A stretch of 64,000 nt of DNA from Quillaja saponaria (GCA_029379385.1 CM055612.1:13826001-13890000), one strand, 5' to 3'. Shown: positions 22,953 to 35,202, counted from the stretch's first letter. Numbers and translations: made by a program. The notes: a model not told the origin generated them from the sequence alone.

Positions 22953-23634
22953 ATGCTAAAAAGATTCAAAAGCTTGGTTGGAGGCTTAATTTATCTAACC
23001 TACACCAGACCCTATATTACATTTTCTGTTGGTATGATTTCCAGGTTTATGCAACATCCTTCAAAGCTTCATTTTAGAGCATCAAAGCAGGTTATGCATT
23101 ACATCGCAGGAACTATGAATTATGGAATTTGGTACTTAAAAGTTTCCAATTTCAGATTTTGTGGGTTCACGGACAGTGATTGGGCAAGTTCATTGGATGA
23201 TAGGTGGAGTATTTCAACAAATGTTTTTAATCTTGGGTCAGGAGTAATCACTTGAAGCTTAAAGAAGCAAGCCACAGCAGCATTGTCCTCCTCAGAGCTG
23301 AGTATGTTGCAGCCACTTCAGTAGCCTGTCAAGCTATCTGGTTAAGGAGAATATTAGCAAAACTTTAACAAAGGCAAGAAGAAGCAACATAAATATTCGA
23401 TGACAACAAAGCAACAATCTCCATGACAAAAAATCCAGTTTTTCATAGCAGAACAAAGCATATTGATATTCATTTTCATTTCATTCTTGATTTGGTTGAG
23501 AAGGAGGAGATAGCTTTGAAGTATTGTAGTACAAACGAGCAATTGGCTGATGTACTTACCAAGTCTCTGTCAAAAGCGAAGTTTATCTACTTTAGATCTT
23601 TGCTTGGTGTTTGCAACTTTGAATCAAGGGGGAA
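22953..23634 (+). pseudogene. Copia A RNase H and polypurine tract
   Basis: It reads GGLIYLTYTRPYITFSVG, then the RNase H core with GFTDSDWASSLDDR (first Asp) and the later KHIDIHFHFILDLVE and QLADVLTKSLS motifs. Stops occur near 23255. The purine tract before the 3' LTR is CAAGGGGGAA. Confidence 0.88.
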
Positions 23635-23912
23635 TGTTGAAGAATGATTCAAAGTTTGACTTGGTCTTTTGGTCTTTTAGTAGTGTTCGTATTTTTCTGA
23701 GTAAGTTAGTCAAATAAGGAGTCTTAGTTGTTGCCAACATTATTTAGTGGCTGTAGTGGTTGAGTAAAATTTGGTCAATTTGTTTCTTATTGTAAACCTA
23801 TAAATAGGAATGTTTGCTTTAGTATTTAACATATTAAATAAGTAGTTTATTGATTCAGACTTCCTTCTATTTGTTAAGCTTCTATTTCTCTGTTTGATTT
23901 CTTTCTTCAACA
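23635..23912 (+). repeat. 3' LTR of copia A
   Basis: 278 bp, TGTTGAAGAATG to TTCTTCAACA, alignable with the 5' LTR along its whole length. Confidence 0.96.
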
Positions 23913-25035
23913 CATATGGATGGCTCCATCAGGCAACTGACGATTTTTCTCCCAATAACTTAGTGGGATCTGGTAGTTTTGGGTCTGTATAAAAGGATTT
24001 CTTGCTCACAAAGAAAGAGAAATTGCTGTGAAGGCACTCAATCTTCAAAAGAAAGGAGCATCTAGGAGTTTCATTGTTGAATGTAATGATTAAAGAAATA
24101 TCAGGCACTAGAATTTACTTAAGATCTTTACCTGTTGCTCAAGTATAGATTACAATGGCAATGACTTCAAGGCTCTAGTTTTTAATTTCATGGGTAATGG
24201 AAGCTTAGAGCAGTGGCTGCATTCTGGAATTGAAGGTGCAAAAGAATCGTGGAAATTGAGCTTTCTTGAAAGATTGAATGTTGCGATAGATATGGTATCT
24301 GCATTACATTATTTTTATGAGAACTGTGAGCAACCAATTGTTCACTGTGACTTGAAGCCAAGCAATGTCCTTCTTAATAATGACATGACTGCCCATGTGA
24401 GTGATTTTGGTTCAGCAAAGCTTCTCTTTGTCACTAATGACATATCCCAAAACCAAAGCAGCACACAGGGAATAAAGGAATTCATTGGCTATGCTGTACC
24501 AGGTGACACTTTTTATATATATATTAATTGGTAGCAGAAATGTATAACTCTGGGTAACCATTCACACCACTTTGAAACATGCATTTCGCCACATAACATG
24601 TTGATAAATTGCAGGCATGGAATGAGAAGTCTGGTCTCAATAGAGGGAGATGTTTATAGCTTTAGGATTCTCTTATTGGAAATATTTACCCAAAGACATC
24701 CCACTGACGATATGTTCAGAGATGGTTTGAATCTTCACAAGTATGCCATGTTAGCTTTGCCAGAAAACATTTCTCAGATTATGGACCCAACTCTACTCCA
24801 ACTAGAAGCAGGAGAAATCTCGAGCCAAATTTATGATGATGAGCCAGAGAGAGAAATAAATCAGACCCATATCTAGATGAATGGTAATGTTCAGATATGC
24901 ATACTTTCAATTTTCAAGATTGGACTTTCCTATTTATTGGAATCTCCAAATGAAAGAATGAAAATCGGGGATGTCACCAAATAATTGAATCTGGTGAAGA
25001 ATTATTTTCTTCGGACAGAAAACCATGGGGACAGA
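23913..25035 (+). pseudogene. LRR receptor-like kinase pseudogene, kinase domain
   Basis: This continues the receptor after copia A: GWLHQATDDFSPNNLVGSGSFGSV (P-loop) near 23930-23990, AVKAL (ATP-binding Lys), IVHCDLKPSNVLL at about 24337 and SDFGSAKLL near 24400. The catalytic loop has Cys before Asp, so this was a non-RD kinase, typical of immune receptors. A frameshift follows the P-loop near 23990, and stops lie at 24091 and 24109. A GT-AG intron at 24503-24614 sits where class XII kinases carry one. The C-lobe (GDVYSF, HPTDDMFRDGLNLHKY, QIMDPTLL) continues to about 25035 with more stops. Confidence 0.9.
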
Positions 25036-26600
25036 CCACAAACATAACAATCTCAGGTACTAGTATATGTTTAGTATGATATAGACACAAGATTTGATTT
25101 TTTTTTTTTTTTAGAGTTCATTATGCATGAGATATACATAATATATAATTTTCTTGTAGTGAACATATTAGAGTTTATTATGCATCATATATATATATAT
25201 ATATATATAATTTTCTTGTAGTGTAAGGACTCTATCAAATTTGATTTTTTTTTGTGTGTTTAGAAACATGGAGTTTTGCTTAGCATAATTAATGGTGTTT
25301 TCGTGTAAAATTTGATCAATGAACAAAGGATATTTTGTTTCCTTTGGTTCTTTTTGCAGGTCTGTCAGAATACATGGACTTATGATGTTAAAAGGAGGGG
25401 CACTGAGAAAAGGATCATAAAAAGATATACAATCTAAATAGTTAGGAATTGAAGTAATAAAATTTGAAAATTCAGTTTCTGCTATCATATTATGTGTGTA
25501 CAAGATTATATGGTCATACAATCTAAATTTGTTTGTTTAGCTGAATCTAGCTAAATATACTTCTGTTTGCTATCATCTAAGAGCTTCGCTTTAATTTGTC
25601 TAGTACCCAAGTCCCGGCAGAAGCACAACCACACACAAAGAAAAAGAAAAGAAAAGGAGATCATCATTCATTTAAGGATTTATTTGAGTAATAATGTTTG
25701 TATTGTGAGTAAATTTTGACATGTTTAAAACTAAAATAGAATCCCAATACAGTGACGTTTTACTATTTGATATGCAAACACTGATGTTTCTTGCAATAAG
25801 TATTGGTTCACAGTCAATGGATAACCTTTTTATTTTTTTTTATAATTTTTTTCTACTTTCATATTTTATGTTTAAACTTTATATTTTCCTAACATATTTC
25901 CAATATTGGTTTTCTTGTTTACCAATTTTTTTTTTGTTATTGTTGCATGTTTAGGTTAGAACTCTAATTTTAATTGTTTAATTGATCACATGATTTAATA
26001 TTTTGAGAGTTTTATGTTAGTTTACTTTATTGAATGTTTTGCATTTCAATTATTTAACTCTTCCTCGGTTCATACGTTAAACTTTTAACCCTAATCCACA
26101 ATATTCTGGGACATGGATCATTCCCGTGTGAATTTTGAATTTTTGTAGTTCCCATTGACATGTCCAATCTTCTACGCAGAGGCGGAAGTATGTGAGGAAC
26201 TTTTGGGGCCATGGCCTCTACAGGACCCAATTGGGGAGTATATGAAGTAATGTTTTGTAGAGGAGTTGCTTGAATTGCTTACTTAGTTAATTTGCAAGTG
26301 AAGTCATGGTTAAAGTCTGATCACCATCTGAAAATAAGTAAATTTGCTCAGATTTTCCTTGTGTGGTACAACATGAATTTGTCTCACATTTAAATAAAAT
26401 GAATTGGATAAATGTTATATGTAAGCCTGCAAGGTGGTGGACTATAAATCTACCAGCTTAAATTAAAGGGATCGAACATGAATACATAAAATATATAAAC
26501 AATCCAAAAGACACATGAACAGTTTCTGAAGTAGTGCCTTTCTTGCCTTGTTGCCAAAGGCGCATTTTGACGCAAAGCCAAAGCGTAATGTGGAAGGCAT
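25036..26600. other. Intergenic stretch with a short tandem repeat
   Basis: Near 25100-25224 a unit of about 65 bp ending ATAATTTTCTTGTAGTG occurs twice, with a TA microsatellite at about 25187-25209. The remainder is AT-rich and I see no gene. The frames at 25168-25521 and 25721-25954 have no recognisable motif. Confidence 0.5.
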
Positions 26601-26774
26601 TTAAAGTGAGACGCAGGAGCTTGTTCAGTAAGCAAGCTACTCAACCTCAACACCTCAGCTAGTTACTTTTTGTGCTTATAAGATGGCCTAACTACTTGCT
26701 TTCATAGTGTCAATCACTCACTCCTTTTCTTTTACCAGATAAACGAAGCATTCTTGTAATAATTGAGGGAGAAG
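26601..26774 (+). promoter_or_regulatory. Probable 5' UTR and proximal promoter of the GRF gene
   Basis: Pyrimidine-rich CACTCACTCCTTTTCTTTTACC lies 50 or so bases before the ATG. The ATG context is GAAGATGG. A TATA-like CTTATAAGA lies near 26674. The transcript start is a guess. Confidence 0.4.
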
Positions 26775-29315
26775 ATGGTCTTCAACACAAATGATTGCTT
26801 GGGTGTTGGTCTGCCGCCGACATTAGCACCACCAGCAGTCGCTGTGTCTCCAAGCCGAGATGTTTCAAAGGATACTTGCTTGTGTTGCAAAAAGCAAGGT
26901 CACTGGGCCAAACATTGCCCTTCCAAGAGACCCACTAAATCGAGTAATTCGACGAATTATAATATCCCGGTGATCCATTGCCCCTGTGGAGCTGGATCTT
27001 GCCCTGTAAAGACTGCAAACACTGAAAAGAATCGTGGCAGAAAGTTCTATTCATGCCCCAACAGTTCCCCTGTGAGTTCAAAATACAAATTCAACTCTCC
27101 TAATTAATTCTTTCTTCTTGATTTCTCTTCTTTAAATGTGCCTTTTTGGGATGTCCTGTTTTTTAATCTTAATGAATGTATTTTAGGGTTGTGGGTTCTT
27201 TGAATGGCTTGATAAGGTGCAAGCTCCTTCATGTTTCTGCGGTGCTGGGGCTTGTAGTATTCTTACAGAAACCAGTGGTCCAAACGCTGGGCAGAGATAT
27301 TATTATTGCCGCATCAGAAAGGTAATGTGGATTGTTCTTACTGATGGATATCTCTTCATCTTTCAATGGGTTCATTTTTTTCATTATAAAATATTTATTT
27401 TTTTGCCAGGACATTATAAAATATTTGTTAGAACTTTTCATCTCCTCAGTTTTGGATGTTTCTCTTGTGTTAAATTATCTTTCCTTTTCCAACACTTCGG
27501 TTTTAGGATTAAGATAATTGGATAGTTAATGGAGTCAAGGAGCAAATTTGATTAGTTTAGGATTCTGAAATTAATGTTGGATTACGGTTCAATGTCTTCT
27601 TTTCGTGAACTGTAGGGATTTGGAGCATGTGAATTCCGTCAGTGGGTTGATAGTCAAGTAGCTGTAGGTGGTCCAGATAATAAGCAAATAGATAAAGAAA
27701 AGCATTCTGGTTCTCCTAAGACTCAATTGAATCTTCATCATTACTTCATGCCTCCAAACATGAAATCCAAGTCAGTAACAATGGATAATGGTCAAAGTTT
27801 TTCAAATTCTCCAGTTGAGCCTATCTCACATCAGAAAGAGCGAGCAATGCTAATGGAGAACCAGAATGATGATAACTTATCTAGCATGCCAACTTCAATG
27901 CAGCAAGACTCGCAACATATTGTGGCCCAAGAGAATGAACTAATTGTCCCCAGTTCCAGTAATTTGGACACTATTCTGCAAGAGGCAGAGACCTGGATTC
28001 CTAGTATGAAGAAAACTCCACGAACTTCCCATTTTAAGTCTCGGTTTGAGATTCATTGCCGGCAGGAGAAATTCTGGAGGCATATTTGTGCTGCTGACCC
28101 TGAGGATTCCCCAACTGGAGGTTATATATGTTTGTGTGTGTATATTTTTTCCTGATTCATTTTCTGTTAACCAATTTGTTAGAAGGTAGATTTTTTCTTT
28201 CCTTTCTTGGTTGATGAAGCTGCTGTTATGACTGTTATGCTGTTGTCTCCTGATAAACATTTTACTTGCTTTCTGGGCAGTAGATGTTATCCATCAGACA
28301 TCAGTTAGTGAGCCGGGTTGGCTGGGCAGGCTTGTTTTACCACCTGCTAGATGCTTAGCAGATCCTCCATCTTCTACACCTATCCTTCACTGTAAGCATG
28401 GTCCTAGAAATTTTTTTTTATTTTATTTTTGGTTATTTCCTCGTTCAAAACTTAGGAATTAACCATTAAAGTTACTTAATAGGCTTGGATATTGAAGGCT
28501 CAACTAGTTTGCTACATAGACTTTCGAATGCTACACTGGATAGTTCATCATCACAGTCTCCTGCAGAGGAGCTTTTCACTGGTGTTCTTAAGGGTCTCTT
28601 GGGCATCAAAAGATCTTTCAACATTATGCAGGAGGATTTTATTACAGGGCCAATTTTGAAGGTACTCAAGCATACAACAACAAATGAAGAAGAGCTGGCA
28701 TCTGGTACTTTTCCTTTGAAGGGTACATTAAGACTAGCAACAAGTGAGTCCACCTCCAACCATCATTCTTCCCAAGAGCTCATTGAGCGTTATGAAGTTG
28801 AAAAAGGAAGGTTTGAACATATTTCTCGCATCCAAGCAGAGGCTTATGCCAGTTTTACTACTTCTGAGTACCATCTCAAAGCCCTGCATGAGAATGCTTC
28901 ACACTTGAAGGACTTGCTTCTTCAAATTGAAACCCAACTGCATGATTGTGAAGCTGAATCTGTAAAGCTCGCAGCAGATGTAGAAGAGATTTCCAAGTAC
29001 AAGGTGAAGTGCAAGGAAAATATGGAGGTTGCATTTCAAGAGATTGCAGAAGCGTTAAAACACCATGATCAATGGGAAGAAGAGCAATGTGCTAACCGGG
29101 GCAGCCCGAGAGGTGAGAATTCAACTTGAAGAGTGTTATTGCATTTGGCTTTATATCCTTTTCTATCAATGCTTTAATCTGATGAACTCTTTCTTCTCAT
29201 ATGTTTGTGTAAATAATCTCAAAATGTAGATACATTGGAGTCAAGAGAAAGTATGGGAGCTGCATTTAAACAAGAGACCAAAGCTTTGCAACTATTTCAG
29301 CAAAGGGAAGGATAA
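26775..29315 (+). CDS. CCHC zinc-knuckle and tandem GRF zinc-finger protein (At3g42860-like), six exons
   Basis: Exons: 26775-27071, 27187-27321, 27616-28120, 28281-28391, 28483-29112, 29230-29315. All introns are GT-AG and the joined frame gives 587 residues with no internal stop. Residues C35-C38-H43-C48 form a CCHC knuckle (CLCCKKQGHWAKHC). Two GRF-type zinc fingers follow: about 69-106 (CPCGAGSC, RKFYSC, GCGFFEW) and about 115-154 (CFCGAGAC, QRYYYC, ACEFRQW). Each is split by a phase-0 intron at the same place. A long low-complexity middle is followed by a Glu/Lys-rich, probably coiled-coil C-terminus from about residue 440. GRF fingers bind single-stranded nucleic acid in several DNA-repair and topoisomerase proteins; the role here is unknown. 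Family assignment is from recollection of an Arabidopsis zinc-knuckle protein with the same domain order. Confidence 0.9.
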
Positions 29316-29530
29316 GTAGCATAGCTTCAGTGCAAAAGTTAAAAGATAAAATGTAATACCCAATTGATTATGTATATTTTTGCTTCTTCAATTCACAAGT
29401 ATGATTGATCTTTCTTATCAACGACAATCATGTTATATAACGTACCTACCAACGAAATGTTTATAGATGCATTTAATTATCCACAACTTTATCAAGATAG
29501 AAATTTTTGTGCAGATCTTGAACCCAACGC

Positions 29531-29680
29531 TGTTGAAGAGTGATTCAAAGTTGCAGGTTGTTGACTTCTTCAAGTTACTGAGATTCCTGTTCATCATTTT
29601 ATTATCCAGAAATAACAATTCAATGTTGTATTTCTCTGTTACTTTGTTTACTGTCTTCATCTTGTGCTCTTAATTCAATA
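29531..29680 (+). repeat. 5' LTR of copia B, internally deleted
   Basis: 150 bp, TGTTGAAGAG to TTAATTCAATA (final CA mutated). Compared with the 3' LTR it lacks roughly 110 bp, including the TATATATAGG promoter-like stretch. Confidence 0.8.
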
Positions 29681-29683
29681 TTG

Positions 29684-29696
29684 TGGCATCAGAGCC
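29684..29696 (+). other. Primer-binding site of copia B
   Basis: TGGCATCAGAGCC is three bases after the 5' LTR. It is the initiator-Met tRNA complement with one change. Confidence 0.88.
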
Positions 29697-29739
29697 AAAT
29701 TAAAGTTTGATTGGCGTAGTGGATTATTATTGCTGTCAA

Positions 29740-30479
29740 TGGTGTTGCAAACGTCTCACAACCTCTCATTCCCATATTCAAAAGGAAAAGCTACGATTTT
29801 TGGAGCATTAAGATGAAAACTTTGTTCAAATCTCTAGAACTTTAGGACTTGGTTGAAAATAGGTACGCAGACCTGGATGATGAAGCCAAGTTGAGGGAAA
29901 ACATAAAGAAGGACTCCAAGGTGTTGTTCTTCATCCAACAATCAGTGAATGAGACAATCTTCTTAAGAATTGCTGCTGCAGAAACCCCAAAAGATGCTTA
30001 GGAAATTTTGCAAAAAGAATTCCAAGGTTCTGCAAAAGTAATCACGATAAAACTTCAATCTCTTGGGCGAGACTTTGACACCTTATTTATGAAAAGTAAT
30101 GAGTCTGTACAAGAGTTTCTCTCTAGAGTCATTGGTATTGTGAGTAAAATAAAGCCATATGGCGAAAAGGTAGAAGATGAGATTGTGGTTGCAAAAGTTT
30201 TAAGGAGCTTGACTTGCATTTTTGATCATGTTGTTAGCTGCAATAGAAGAGTCTAAGGATTTATCTATTTTTTCCTTTGATGAACTGATAGGTTCTCTAC
30301 TAGCAGTAACACATGAAGCTAGATTGAACAGGTTAGCTGAAAAGAGTGAAGAAGAGGCAATCCAAGCAAAGAAGGAGTCATACATGCAAAATGACCTATC
30401 AGCTGGTAGGGGATACGGCAGAGGAGGATCTCATGGTAGAGGTCATGGTAGAGGACGAGGTAGAGGGTGGACCTATGGG
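29740..30479 (+). pseudogene. Copia B gag, cut by the hAT insertion
   Basis: It reads PLIPIFK, FWSIKMKTLFKSLEL and LVENRYADLDDEAKLRENIKK, then LQKEFQGSAKVITIKLQSLGRDF and MKSNESVQEFLSRV, the UBN2-type gag. It ends in a Gly/Arg-rich segment (GRGHGRGRGRGW) where the hAT element lies between codons. After the insert (34690-34750) a degenerate zinc knuckle (CHRFGHIAANY) is readable. Stops and frameshifts are present. Confidence 0.85.
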
Positions 30480-33400
30480 CAAGGTTGTCAAGATCGAGAT
30501 CTTAAGCAAGATCGTTGAGGGGGAGCAAGATCGACTCGTAAGATCGAATTGGTAGAATCGGAAGATCTTACAAATTTTGTAAAATAGTTATTAGAGTATA
30601 TATCTATGTACATAATTTATTGTAAATATGTGCATTTTGTTATAAACAAGCACAATTTGTATAAAGCTCCAACTATATTTTTTTTCTAAAGCAAAATATT
30701 CACCAATTTCATCAATAAGATAAAATAAAGTACAAACATAAAACATCCAATACAAACCTCAAAATTATAACATTAATTTCATAAACATGTAATCCAAACA
30801 TAAGTTCATAAACAAGATATCCATACAAAGATTCTTAATACCACAAAATTAAAATCCAATTTGCATAATTTAGTCTAAACCAAAATTAGTCCCTTCTTCA
30901 TAAACATCACAATTATCTTCTTCATCACCATAGCTTTCTCCATCATCATCTCCATTGCCAACATCATCATCACTATTGTCATTGTCATCATTACCATCTT
31001 CATTGTCAATGGGATTTCCACCTTCATCACTATCAACACTCATGACTTCATCAACTTCACCACCTACAACACCAACATCATCCTCTCCATCTTCATCTTC
31101 ATCTTGCATCACTTGCACTTCATCTTCATTTAATGGAGCATCTAAATCAATCACATCATCATTGGCATTAGAAGAACCATCCAGAACACTTAGCCATTCA
31201 TTTGATGAAGAATCTATAAGATCTTATTTTGGAGTTATCCATTCATCATCTGAGGAGAGATCATCCAATTTCAAGCTTGGACCCAAATAATTTTTGGTTT
31301 GCCTTTCATTCAACTTGCAATTGTACATGACAAAAACTAAGTCATTCATTTTCTTTTGATGCAAACGATTCCTTTTCTTTGTATGCACCTAAAAAAGTAG
31401 TAAATTATTTATAAGAGATCAATACTAGAAATAAGAATTATAAAAACAAAATAATAAATACTATCAACTTATATTTACCATCTCAAATGCGCTCCAATTA
31501 CGTTCACATCCAGAAGAACTACAAGTCAGGCTTAAGATCTGAATGGCAAACCTTTGTAACTCAGGGCATTCGTCTCCATAAGAATCCCACCATTTAGCTA
31601 GAGTTTTTTTCTCCCTCATTACCTTTGCAGCTGAGATTCCAAATAATCATTTTTGAACTCTTCAAGTTGCAAATCAATTGTATTTCTCTCATTTGAATTT
31701 TGAACCAATCTCTCCAAGCAACTATAAAGTCCACGTTTAACTTCATAATCAGCTTTGATTATGAAGTTAGGACTATAATGATACTGAGGATTTAAGTAAT
31801 AAGCTGCAGCATGCAAAGGCCTATGAAGTTGCATTTCCCATCTCCTATCAATAATGCTCCAAATAGGCTTAGACCTATAAAGGTTAATTAGAAATTTAGA
31901 ATTAGTTGATGCACAAAATAATATGAAAATATGTGAAGTTACTACTTACTAGTTTAAAGAAACAAAAGCTAACCTCTTTTTAACATTGCCAAAATTCAAT
32001 TGTATTTTTTCTTTTGCCCAGTCCATTTCTTCATAAATAAATCCCATGACCGGTTTTCTTTCTGAATTCACTAACCTGAGCGCCTTGATAAGAGGATTAG
32101 CAGCCTTAAGACATTCAACAACTTTCTTCCAAAAGTCATTGTTTAGAATAGTGCTTGCAACTTTATTTCATTTTTCTGTGTTTGAAAAAGTGCTTGCTTT
32201 CCACTTTTGAGAAGAAAACATTCTCATCAATGCTACTTTTAATTCAAGAAAACACCCTAAAGTCAAGTATGAAGTAGCAAACCGGGTCGCATTAGGTCTA
32301 GTTAAATCTCTCCCTTTGGTGAAACTCCTCAACATAGCAATGAGCATGTTTCTTCCATAAATGTATGTAGTAATTCTCTTTCCTTTTTCAATGGTCATAG
32401 AATGCACTTTCAATTTTTTTGCAAAATCTTTCAACATCAAATCAATGCAATGTGCTGCACATGGTGTCTAATATAAGCTCTTTCTTTTTTCCATCAACAT
32501 TTCACCAGCTGCTTTGTAGTTTGTTGCATTATCAGTAATCACCTGCACCACAATCTGCTCCCCAATCTTCTACACAACATCATCTAACATCTCAAAAACT
32601 TTGACGGCAGTTTTAGAGAAGTCTGATGTATCCACTGATGATAAAAATATAGTCCCTTTTTAGACTATTAACCAAGAAATTGCATATAGAATGTCGTTTC
32701 CTATCCGTCCAACCATCAGACATTAGAGAACAACCTGTTTTTTTCCACTCTAGTTTGTACTAATCAAGAAGATCCATAGTTTTACTTACTTCTATCTTCA
32801 AGAATTTTCCCCTCAATTCATGATAAGAGGGACCTTGGAGCCCACAGCCATACCTCCTAATTGCTTCTAACATTTCAGTAAATTTAGGATTTTTTACACA
32901 ATTAAAAGGGATAGCACTTGTGTAGAAAAATTGAGCTATCTTCGAACATGCTTCTTCTTGCAAATCTTTTTTGACCCATTGATTCATTGTTGTTTGTGTT
33001 TTGTTGCTTCCAACCCCACTAGAATTTTGCACAAAATATCTCTTAATTTCTTTCCCTTTCCCTTTACTTGTTCGCACAATTTCTGCCTCTTCCATATTAT
33101 CACCTTCACTATCTTCTAAAATTCTATTTTTCTTCACTTTTTTCACATCTAATTTATCCAAGACAACTCTCATTTTATCTTTCACATCATCAGGAACACT
33201 CACACATGCCATTGTATCTTCTCCCGTGCTTGCAAGATGGTGCTTGAACCTAAAAATTCCACCCGTTACAATCTTTGAGCAATATTTGCATTTCACTTTT
33301 CTCTTGTTCCCTTCAACTGGGATACCATATTCCCAACCCACATCAGTTCTGCTTCTCAGAGCATTTTTTCTACTCTTAGAAGAAGACATTTTCCTTTAAA

Positions 33401-34676
33401 ACAAGAAGTCATCAACAAATAAAATGCACCATCATCAAATTAGCAACCAAGTAATAAATAATTTTTATCCAACAAATCAAAATTAAAAAGAAATAAAGAA
33501 CAACAAAAACAAAAACAAATATCCAAACCATGAGAACATAAGCTTGAGCATGGATCAAGGAGCACAAAGTATATGTAGCCACCACAATATAACAAGTCAA
33601 CAATACAATGGAGCTAAGCTTAGTTTTTTTTTTTTTTAAACTATTTGTAGATGTTTTTAATTTTTTTTTTTTTGAAAGAATGCTTGATATAATTGGTAAA
33701 TTCAATGGATGAATTACATTATATAACCATGTGTTATACAAGTTGCCATATGCCTAGACCTTTAAGAATGACATTTTCTGAAATAATGATTCCAATTTAA
33801 TAGCAATATAAATGATAATGATAAAATAACATTTTGAATAAGAAGTGAAAATGACCAATTAGATGATATATCATATAACCATTTAATACATATATAAATT
33901 ATAATACATTGTATATGTCAAATGGTACATTACATTTACATATTATACAAATATATATATATATATATTTTCAATATTATTACCATGATATTTTCAATTA
34001 GCTAGAAAGTAATTTAAAGGATGAAATAATCATTAATACATTATACATATCTAATAATACACTAAATAAGTAATTGTACACGGTACATTTCATTTACATA
34101 TTACACAAATTGTTTTTTTTTTTTTTTTCAATATTATTACATATTTACATGATTATCCCCATTAGCCAGAAAAAAAAAATAAAAAAAATACCTTATTCGT
34201 TAAAACTGGAAGTCCGAAGCTCCACTTGCAGGTCGAGGCATCGATCTCTAGCCCACTCTTTTCTTGCTCTGCAAAGGCAAACAGAAAGCCAAATCACACT
34301 CCAATAGCTACTTGTATTGCTTTGCAGCTTCGATCCGTGAGTTCTGGCTGATCTTCTTGCTTTGAGAGATGAAGATGGGACGAGGAAAAGGTCTACGGTC
34401 TGCCTTCTGCCTTCCAAGCTTTAAGGGTTCAACAAAAGAAAAGGGTTTGATTCCAAAATACTCATTTTACCTTCAAAATCGATTCTGGTCTTTGAAGCAT
34501 AATTAAAAATTCAACCTATGTGGCTTTCTGCAGAATAGTTCAAACTCGCCACAAACTCGCGTTTTCACGATCTTGTTGCCGAGTTCACAATCTTGCTTTC
34601 GTGACAGCTCAGAGTGCTAGCTTCAGACGTAAGATTGTACGATCCTATGTTCCGACTCGCGATCTTGACAACACTG
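30480..34676 (-). mobile_element. hAT-superfamily DNA transposon, 4.2 kb, inside copia B gag
   Basis: It is flanked by an exact 8-bp duplication, CCTATGGG (30472-30479 and 34677-34684), the hAT signature. The termini are inverted: CAAGGTTGTCAAGATCG at the left and, in reverse, CAGTGTTGTCAAGATCG at the right. Subterminal AAGATCG and GATCTT words recur at both ends, as expected of transposase binding sites. It contains one transposase gene on the minus strand, with stops. Confidence 0.95.
30868..33389 (-). pseudogene. hAT transposase with BED zinc finger, DUF659 and hAT dimerisation region
   Basis: Minus strand, starting at 33389 with MSSSKSRKNALRSR. The BED-type zinc finger is at residues about 31-62 (VKCKYCSKIVTGG, FKHHLAS, MACV). 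DUF659 begins near 32760 (WKKTGCSLMSDGWTDRKRHS, NFLVNS). The middle (32168-32440, DFAKKLKVHSMTIEK and others) and 31619-31834 (LHRPLHAAAYYLNPQYHYSP) are typical. The C-terminal hAT dimerisation stretch is at about 31480-31620 (WWDSYGDECPELQRFAIQI and CSSSGCERNWS). A GT-AG intron fits 31389-31478. A very acidic Asp/Glu/Asn tail follows (30868-31154). An in-frame stop near 32757 and more stops in DUF659 mean this copy is probably dead. Confidence 0.88.
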
Positions 34677-35025
34677 CCTATGGGTCCTTCAGCAATAGAC
34701 GAATTGAGTACTATCAGGTGCCACAGGTTCGGGCATATAGCAGCCAATTATGAGAACAGGGAGAAAATAGCAAGCTAATCATATGTGTGGAAGTAGAGGA
34801 ATAGGAAACACAAGCTAATGAGGAAGTAAGCTATTCATGACATGTTTTGAACTCAATTGCTACTACTGAAGGTGGAGTTTGGTTTATAGACAGTTGCTGC
34901 TCTAATCATATGTGTGGAGTGAAATTGGCATTCAAAGATCTAGACGAATCAGAAAGGAAGCAGGTGAGGCATAAATCCAACTTGAAGGAAAAGGTACTGT
35001 TGCTTTCAAAACAAGTCATGGTAAC
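34677..35025 (+). pseudogene. Copia B gag end and protease start, between two inserts
   Basis: After the zinc-knuckle remnant, 34847-34960 reads VWFIDSCCSNHMCG and FKDLDESERKQVR, the copia protease active-site region (DSG changed to DSC). The block ends where copia C lies after CATGGTAAC. Confidence 0.85.
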
Positions 35026-35195
35026 TGTAAATGGATATAAGAGAAAGGGTTGTTGCTTGAATGAATCAAATGCTACACCCATAGATTTTATTTATAATAA
35101 AACAGAGTAAGGAAAGTACCACATACAACCAATGTGGGACTAAAAACAACATAACCTATTCTAACAATCAATGTGGGACATAAACTATTCTAACA
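35026..35195 (-). repeat. 3' LTR of copia C
   Basis: 170 bp. On the minus strand it starts TGTTAGAATAG and ends at TTTACA. It contains CAATGTGGGAC twice. Confidence 0.95.
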
Positions 35196-35202
35196 CTCCC
35201 CT

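Larger units (their letters stand above)
15921..23912 (+). mobile_element. Ty1/copia retrotransposon A, inserted in the LRR kinase
   Basis: Both LTRs, a primer-binding site, gag, protease, integrase, RT, RNase H and a polypurine tract (CAAGGGGGAA just before 23635) are present in copia order. The 5-bp target duplication CATAT lies at 15916-15920 and 23913-23917. All coding segments carry stops or frameshifts. A solo gypsy LTR (18183-21558) splits the integrase. Without it the element is about 4.6 kb. By eye the LTRs agree at roughly nine in ten positions, so the insertion is not recent. Confidence 0.96.

Noticed and set aside
30955..31290. Plus-strand Ser/Pro-rich frame
   Set aside because: It is the reverse of the hAT transposase acidic tail (Asp/Glu/Asn codons reverse to Ser/Pro-like ones).
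33001..33399. Plus-strand frames opposite the BED zinc finger
   Set aside because: Shadow of the transposase exon on the minus strand, which has clear zinc-finger residues.
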